A stretch of DNA of 64,000 nucleotides, from the NCBI GenBank assembly GCA_030765065.1, contig CM060979.1:19001001-19065000 (forward strand), given 5' to 3'. The notes under the pieces are model-generated. The model saw nothing but the letters and a program-made list of their open reading frames with translations. It made no database searches and was not told the origin of the DNA. Source of the DNA: Deroplatys truncata. Its lineage: Eukaryota; Arthropoda; Insecta; Mantodea; Mantidae. Position numbers and translations under genes: made by a program. Numbering within the stretch: the stretch's first letter is position 1; every line of letters begins with the position of its first letter. This document shows, in pieces, positions 57,259-64,000 of the stretch.

Positions 57259-58108
57259 TTACTTTCCCTACTACGAGTAAGTAGGGGAAGTATTATATAT
57301 CACCCAAAAATTCTACACCGAGAGTTCACCGGATATACATGTTTTGAGGCCCCTGAATTAAAAAAAAAAGCATTTTTAGAAAAAGCTACGCGCGCGAGCG
57401 TGTGTGTGTGTCTGTGAACAGCGTAACTCAAAAACGAAAAGTCAGATAACTACCAAACTTGGTATTTAGGTTGAGTACCTTCTAAGGATGCGACACGAAT
57501 ATTTTCAAGAAAATCCCCCTACCCAAAACTACCCTTTACGTGCAATATTTTTCGAAATTCTTGATTTTCAAAAAACGGCTATAACGATTTTGATTAAAAT
57601 ACATATATTAACGATATTTACATGGCAAATAAAAGTATATCTTGAATTTTCTGGAAATAGCCTATGAAGTCCTCATCAGTTGGAAAAATAATATTGTATA
57701 ATGTCGTACAACTGCGTTAAGCGATAGACAAAAACGTACTAAAAAATACACAATTTATTTTTCATAAGGGTTTCTTTATTTCTGATATATTCCGTTATTA
57801 TAGGTTCGAACTGTTCACTACTTATTTTTTCTTTAAAGCCGTTTCAACATTCACTTGTTTCTCGCGATGTCATGGAAACAGTATGGAATTTTAAGGCCAG
57901 CATATAGCGTCCAGTTGTTAAACATTTGACTATCGCTGTTCTCTTTGTATCTATAACGAAATGTGTAATGTAGCTATTTCTACAAAGGGGTATTTGGATA
58001 AAAATGTAGTCGATAAAAAATTAAGCTTTATTAAGAACAGTTTGTATACGCACTACTTAACGACAGAGGGTAGGGAAAGTCAGGTGAATGTATAACATTA
58101 GATTTTTA
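57259..58108 (-). mobile_element. HINE-B copy, full length
   Basis: 850 bp, the best complete B copy. TTTACTTTCCCTACTACGAG lies at one end and GTAGGGAAAGTCAGGTGAAT at the other, so the inverted subterminal motif is ACTTTCCCTAC at both ends (family A has ACTTTCTCTAC at both). The GT run near 57400 sits within GCGCGCGAGCGTG. Confidence 0.85.
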
Positions 58109-58504
58109 TTCTCGTACAACCTTGTATGTTACTACGAGATTTAACAATCTTTAGCAGTCGTCATTAGAGAAATTTAGAGCCCTCCTTCGATTGTCTTCAA
58201 TTTTGTTCTAAAACAATGGCAAAAGATACCACATCATAAATACTAACTTTCATTCTGTTTGTCGTCTGCTTCGCAAGGCAACTGTCGTTTGTTTTCTAGT
58301 TTACGAATCTTCAATGGTGGCGTTTCCAACGAATTCAAAATGGCAAACTTAACACATCACACAATATCCTGGAAGCCATGTGATTGTAGAACGGGAGCGT
58401 TCCTTATCCCCCAGGAAAGTTGATTTGGAAAGTAACTATAGGTAAGGCTATCGTAGTTTGTAGAACCGGCCCTAAGTAGATATAACTTGTTCTAAATCCT
58501 AGAG
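58109..58504. other. Unassigned sequence
   Basis: No gene or repeat recognised. Confidence 0.35.
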
Positions 58505-58620
58505 AGGGAGGTTGGCGGTAACGTATGAGATCCCGGGTTCGATTCCTGGCTCGGGTATAAGGCTTAGCCCGAGCCCGTGCAGATCTTTACCACGCCTGCG
58601 TGTCTGTAACTGCTATCACT
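58505..58620 (+). repeat. tRNA-derived SINE fragment
   Basis: GGTTGGCGGTAACGTATGAG head and CCCGGGTTCGATTCCTGGCT B box. The tail is unlike the other SINEs here. Confidence 0.55.
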
Positions 58621-59510
58621 ATCTCGGATGGAACACGGAAAGATACAAATTTGTTTGTAAACATTGTATGGAGGTGTGGACCGGATTTTGGATAATTAAC
58701 TGCAACATTAGAGACGTTTATCGTAAGCAGCTTCTGTCTATATTCCTCTGGAATTGTTATAAGCTGTTGCTCGAATATCGGCAGAATAATTCCTCACAGC
58801 CACGGGACTCTGGAAAATGAAATAGCCTTTTAAACATTATGTGGCCCGCCTTTTGTATCAAACAGAGAGCCCGGAAAAAAAATTAAATCATCATCGCTAT
58901 GAACATTTTTAATATATTAAAACGGTTTAATTTCATATATGTAGAATATTGCTGCTTTTCATACAGCTGAAAGCGCTAGCTATCAGCATAAAAAGAATCA
59001 AGAGAGAAAATGAACTCTACCAATATGGTGCATGCCTGAGGCAAAAGAAAGTAATTAATCATGCAATATGTTTTTAAGAGAAGTTGCAAATGTAATTGAC
59101 GGAACGAGCCGCGGAAATTGCGAAGGTTCTGGAAAACTTTGTTCTCTCTCTCTCTCTCTTTCTGGCTATTTTCACTCGGGGCTGGGAGAATGAACTGAAG
59201 AATTAGCGAAATCTCACTTTAATCCATTCTTCGTTTGCACCGCAAGCAAACTGGCAGGCAGGCAGGCGGTTGTGGAAGCTCTGTACACATTGAATGAGAT
59301 TGGGGGCTTTAGAACGGCTTCTATTAGTAACGGAAGCTAACAAATTAGATGACGTAATTACCACCGTTCCCCCGTAGGGAGGAAGGGAGGTTCGACCTGG
59401 GGACCAGGTGCAAAGATCCCTATTGGCAATAAGTGAACAACTGTTTGTTGTGCTGAAGGGTATTATTTGGCATTATTGTTTATAACCAGAGCCGTGTACC
59501 ACATTTGGTT
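58621..59510. other. Unassigned sequence
   Basis: A short CT microsatellite near 59142-59160 and GCAGGCAGGCAGGCGG near 59252. No gene recognised. Confidence 0.4.
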
Positions 59511-59514
59511 ACAG

Positions 59515-60543
59515 TGAGGCAGTATTTTTAACACTTAAATAATTTCAGTCTAATTATATAATATGTAAATTCAATAACAGCCCGCCTTAAAGCAATATGT
59601 GTATGTAGTAATTTGTAAAATGTATGTGTCATTGCATATGCTTATATTATTGTATCCGTGTATAATAATGTTATGTGCATGTATTACGTAATTTAATAAT
59701 GTAGGAGCTGTGAGAATAATAGATTAAAAGTTGCTAACAATGAGGTAAACTTGAGGCAATAATGAATTTGAAAGTTTAAATGCTACTAGTTATTATTGGA
59801 GCAACAACAATGTAAATTTTGAGACAGTTTAAAAATAGCCAATCAACAACCACAAAAAGCTTTAGTTAAATGAAGGTATTCTATTGGATTAAGAATAGCC
59901 AATCAGAGACTTAAATAAAGAAATTTACAAGTTTAGGCGGTTGAAATCAATTCAGTTGTCTGCAAATAGTGTTCCTAACCAGACTCAAGACACGTCCTCG
60001 AGAAGTATAATACGTATTCGTGTGAGACGAAATAGTTTACGTATTAAAAAGTGCAAGTAATTAATACAAACATCTCACAGCTCTCTCTCTCTCTCTCTAT
60101 ATATCAGTGAAGTGTTACTTAAATCGTGTCAAGCATTAATAAAAAGAGTCAAGTGAAATCATAATCTGTGTAAGCCTACATTCTCGCATCACAACCCTGC
60201 TAAGATATCCATGTCTCTAACAACAATACTGACGCAGCCTAGGCAAACATAAATATTTAATATTTAAAGAAACAGTTAAATTACAAAGTTAATATTTTTT
60301 TTAAACTTGGGGCAAAGGCCACCTGAAGGTACAATAAGGGGGGAAGGCTACCAGAAACTGTTTACTACACGCGTGGTTGCAACTACAAGTTCGGCTCCCC
60401 AACAGTTGAAATATAATACAACTCCTTCAGTACAACAAAATACCTTCTTCAAATTGCCGCCCAAAGCGTGGTGCAAATAACGTAACAAACCATATCTATC
60501 TCAAATTGGCGTCCATACGTGGGACAACAAAAATACTTTCTCA
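59515..60543 (+). mobile_element. LTR-C copy 6, solo LTR, TSD ACAG
   Basis: 1,029 bp, TGAGGCAG...ACTTTCTCA, flanked by ACAG (59511-59514 and 60544-60547). The longest copy: after the canonical tail (CCTTCTTCA) come two primer-site-like blocks, AATTGCCGCCCAAAGCGTGG and AATTGGCGTCCATACGTGGG, each followed by a short LTR-tail-like piece. Confidence 0.85.
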
Positions 60544-60749
60544 ACAGCCACTACAGTTTTAACCTGGTTTACTTTGTATTTGAAAAATAGAACTCAATAT
60601 GTTCAGATCAACCATACAGACCAACCATACCTTTAGAAATGTTTATAATTCTAATATTGTTGATGTCGATATTGGTGTTACTGAGGGTTCCATCCTTGGT
60701 CCTGTGTTGTTCCTGCTGTGAATGATTTACCTGGTGAACTGTAAGATCA

Positions 60750-60860
60750 TTTTTACTTTTTCTACTACGTATAGTAAGTAGCGCAAGTATTGCATTCCAC
60801 CCAAAAATTCGATACCGAGATTTCGCAAGAAATACATGTTTTGAGGTGCACTGAATGCAT
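60750..60860 (-). mobile_element. HINE end fragment
   Basis: TACTTTTTCTACTACGTATA to TACATGTTTTGAGG, the CA-side end only. Confidence 0.7.
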
Positions 60861-60899
60861 ATAAAGCAGTAGTAGGATATATAGAGGAATTCGAGCACA

Positions 60900-61850
60900 G
60901 TTTTTTGCGTTTATATGGGAAAGGATAGGGAAAACGAAGGTAGATGCTAGGTTGAGAGAGTCTTCAAGGAGGAAAATGCGTTTATATGGGAGAGATAGGG
61001 AATACGAGGACTGACGCTAGGCTAGACAGTGGTAGGAGGGGAGTGCGCTTTATATGAGACAGATAGGGAATACGTGGAGGGTGCTAGGCTAGACAGAGGC
61101 TGAGTAATGTATGGTTTATATGAGCGGTATAGGAAAACGATGAGAGGTGTTAGACTAGACAGGGCTTGAAACGTAGTGCATGGTTTATATGAGAGATATA
61201 GGAAAACGAGGAAAGGTGTTAGGCTAGGCAGAAGTCGAGGAGTAGAGTAAGGTTTATATGAGAAGTATAGGAAAACGAGGAGAGGTATTAGGTTAGGAGA
61301 ATTGAGTTTGTGTTTATAAGGAGAGACGAGAAAACGGAGAGAGATCCTATGCTAGGATAGACAGGTGTTAAAGTTAGGTTAGATAGGAAACCAAGGAGTG
61401 ATACTCAGCTAGAGGGGGGGGCAGGAGGGAATGAGCTTTTGAGAGGTAGGGGATACGGGGAGTGGTGTTAGACTAGACAGGGCTTGAAACGTAGGGCATG
61501 GTTTATATATATGAGAAGTATAGGGACAGGAAGAGGGGTGCTAGGCTAGACAGAGGTTGAGGAGTAGAGTATAGTTTATATGAGAGGTATAGGAAAACGA
61601 GGAGAGGAGTTAGACTAGACAGAGTTCGAGGAGCAGAGTATGGTTTATGTGAGAGTCATAGGTAAACGAGAGAGGCGTTAGGCTAGACAGAGCTAGAGGA
61701 GTAGAGTATGGTTTATATGAGAGGTATAGGAACAGGAGGAGAGGTGTTAGGCTAGACAGGTAGTGTAGCAGTAGGAATATGGACTTATATACAGGAGAGA
61801 TAGGGAATAGGAGGTGCTAGACTTGAAAGCGACTTTAGACGTGAACATAG
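60900..61850. repeat. GA-rich tandem array, unit about 70 bp
   Basis: Some 13 degenerate units, each with GTTTATATGAGA, a TATAGGAAAACGAGGAGAGG block and GTTAGGCTAGACAG. Spacing between successive TTTATATG motifs is about 55-75 bp, so unit length varies. Confidence 0.85.
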
Positions 61851-61874
61851 TGGTCAATGTTCTAGACATGCCCA

Positions 61875-62175
61875 TCACGTAACCTATTCAGGGAAAAGGT
61901 GACTCGTTCAGGGGAAAAAGGTGACTGCTCAGGGAAAAAGTTGACTAGCAAAGGGAAAAACGTAACCAGCAAAGGGAAAAAGGCGACCAGCAAAGGGAAA
62001 AATGTGACCAGCAAAGGGAAAAAGGTGACCAGCAAAGGGAAAAAGGCGACATGCAACGGGAAAAAGGTGACCAGTAAAGGGAAAAATGTCACCAGCAAAG
62101 GGAAAAAGGCGACCACCAAAGGGAAAAAGGTGAGCCATAAAGGGAAAAAGGTGACCTGCAACGGGAAAAGCTAAC
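61875..62175. repeat. 21-bp minisatellite
   Basis: About 13 units of GACCAGCAAAGGGAAAAAGGT type. 21 is a multiple of three, so the array stays open on both strands: + strand 61899-62174 gives TSKGKKV repeats, the minus strand gives FFPLLVT or LFPFAGH repeats. No supporting gene structure was seen. Confidence 0.9.
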
Positions 62176-62251
62176 CCACTAACACTAACAGGTAAGTAAT
62201 TCAGGTAGTATTGCAAGAGGCTGACTGGATCATAGCAGTGCATGATTTCAC

Positions 62252-63440
62252 AGGTAATTCAGCTAGTATCGTATGCATTTAGGCTAATTCGTCTAGTAAC
62301 ACAGGATAGATTCCAGATGCTAACTGCATCATGGCTCTGCATGATTTCACAGATAATTCAGCTAGTATCGTAGGTATTTAGGCTAATTCAGCTAGTATCA
62401 CAAGAGGATAGATTCTAGGGTTGGGTATAGCATAGTTTCATATTTCACAGGTAATTCAGAGGGTATCGTAGGTATTTAGGATAATTCAAGTAACATAGGT
62501 GTTTAGAGTAATTAAGCAAGCAAGGGTAGGTTACAGGGGTTGGTTATAACCTAGCTTCGTATTTCACAGATAGTTCAGGTAATATCGTAAGTATTTGAGG
62601 TAATCGACAGAGCTTCACAGATATTATTGATAATTTCGATCAGAGATTTGTATCACAGCTATTTAAGGTAAATGCAGATGATTCAGGTTGTATCAATGGT
62701 ATTTGAGTCATTTTAACAGGTAATTCAGATAGTATCACAGGTGCTCGTGCTAATTTAGAGCAGGAATTCGTATCAGAGCTAGTTAAGGTAATTTCACATG
62801 ATTCGGGTAGTATCACAGGTATTTAAATCATTTTCATAGCCAATTCAGCTAGTATCGTGAGCATTTAAGCTAATTCAGCTAGTATCACAGGAGGCTAGAT
62901 TCCAGAGGCTAACTGCATCATAGCTATGCATGATTTCACAGCTAATTCAGCTAGTATCGTAGGTATTTAGGCTAATTCAGGTAGTATCACAGGAGGCTAG
63001 ATTCCAGGGTTGGGTATAGCACAGTTTCATATTTCAAGGTAATTCAGAGGGTATCGTAGGTATTTAGGATAATTCAAGTAACATAGGTGCTTAGAGTAAT
63101 TAAGCAAGCATTACAGGAGGGTAGGTTCCAGGGGTTGGTTATAGCCTAGTTTCGTATTTTACAGATAGTTCAGGTAATATCATAAGTATTTGGATAATCA
63201 GCATAGTTTCACAGATGCTCGTAATAATTTCGATCAGAGATTTGTATCACGGCTATTTAAGGTAAATGCAGCTGATTCAGGTTGTATCAATGGTATTTGA
63301 GTCATTTTAATAGGCAATTCTGATAGTATCACAGGTGCTCGTACTAATTTAGAGCAGGAATTCGTATCTGAGCTATTTAATGTAATTTCACACGATTCGG
63401 GTAGTATCACAGGTATTTAAGTCATTTTAACAGGCAATTC
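62252..63440. repeat. About 590-bp higher-order duplication of AATTCAGCTAGTATC repeats
   Basis: Two units (about 62252-62837 and 62838-63429) are collinear with an offset of 586-590 bp. Within each, TAATTCAGCTAGTATCGTAG and variants recur every 25-50 bp. A third unit begins at 63430 and fades out. Confidence 0.85.
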
Positions 63441-64000
63441 AACTAGTATCACAGGTACTCATGGTAATATAGAGAGTAATTCGATTATAAAACTTTTCTC
63501 ATCCAACGTTACAACAATTTATATACTTTTTTCTAAATCTTACAAATTTTTATGTGTTAAACAGTTATTGTACGATGCGGAGAGGGATAAACTGCATATT
63601 GGTTCACAAATTGAAAAGCTTTACGTCAACATACCTTTATTTTAGTTCGTTATAGATGTCTCTCCCCTTTTATCTAGGCTTGAGACTAGCACTAGGATTG
63701 CTCCTAATGGCAGGGTTACCACCTTCCCTTCCATCTTCTTCTTTCTTCATCAGGCGTCAGCTATCTGCATATACAGCACACAGATACCTTCTGTTTTAAG
63801 ATTGTAGACTCACTAGAAAATCTTTATCTTTAACTTACATTCTTTTAAGCACTGTTTGTAATGGCGTAATGTCCATACGCATATGTTGTTATCCCGTCCT
63901 CAGCAATAATTCTTTTATCATCAAACGGAGTCAATGCAATTTTATTCACTTGTACTGTAGCAAGGGCATGCTTTCGTGATAGGATCAGATTCATAGGTGT
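63441..64000. other. Unassigned AT-rich sequence
   Basis: No gene or repeat recognised up to the window end. Confidence 0.35.

Overview
The window is gene-poor nuclear DNA of an arthropod, most likely an insect with a large repeat-rich genome (a cockroach or similar polyneopteran is my guess from the repeat mix, not shown by the sequence). It is AT-rich. I find no convincing host gene. Every open frame of any length lies in a transposon, a SINE or a simple or tandem repeat, or is too short and isolated to support.

Bases 1-51.4 kb are a mosaic of nested interspersed repeats. Two related non-autonomous families dominate: HINE-A (young, about 850-900 bp, some 14 copies) and HINE-B (older, diverged, same layout). 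Each has A/T-tract flanks, an inverted motif just inside both ends (ACTTTCTCTAC in A), a short hairpin beside one end and an internal CA/GT microsatellite. This is the layout of Helentron-associated DINE-1-like elements. Families and orientations are named here; '+' means the CA-rich strand is the + strand.

HINE-B copies serve as the substrate for later insertions: HINE-A copies (about 21.5, 24.9, 28.8 and 31.6 kb), LTR-C at 10.6 kb, solo LTR-D at 33.4 kb, a LINE 3' end at 34.5 kb, SINEs at 31.0 and 49.3 kb, and a GC-rich 485-bp insert at 22.5 kb. LTR-C (six copies) and LTR-D (two) are Gypsy-like long terminal repeats with 4-bp target duplications and tRNA-Lys-type primer-binding sites. Most LTR-C copies carry extra copies of the primer-binding site at their 3' end.

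Other elements are a deleted mariner inside a solo LTR (17.1-18.9 kb), a nearly intact DD34D mariner (46.8-48.1 kb) inside an LTR-like insert that splits an older IS630/Tc1-like transposase, another such fossil at 30.0-30.4 kb, a Penelope-like GIY-YIG fragment at 42.6-44.0 kb, and more than ten tRNA-derived SINEs.

From 51.4 kb the character changes to tandem arrays: a 5.6-kb minisatellite (32/38-bp units with a 1,556-bp higher-order duplication), then a roughly 70-bp GA-rich array (60.9-61.85 kb), a 21-bp array (61.9-62.2 kb) and a 590-bp higher-order duplication (62.25-63.4 kb). A full HINE-B and an LTR-C lie between them. Boundaries are by eye, good to a few bases where a target duplication is quoted and tens of bases elsewhere.
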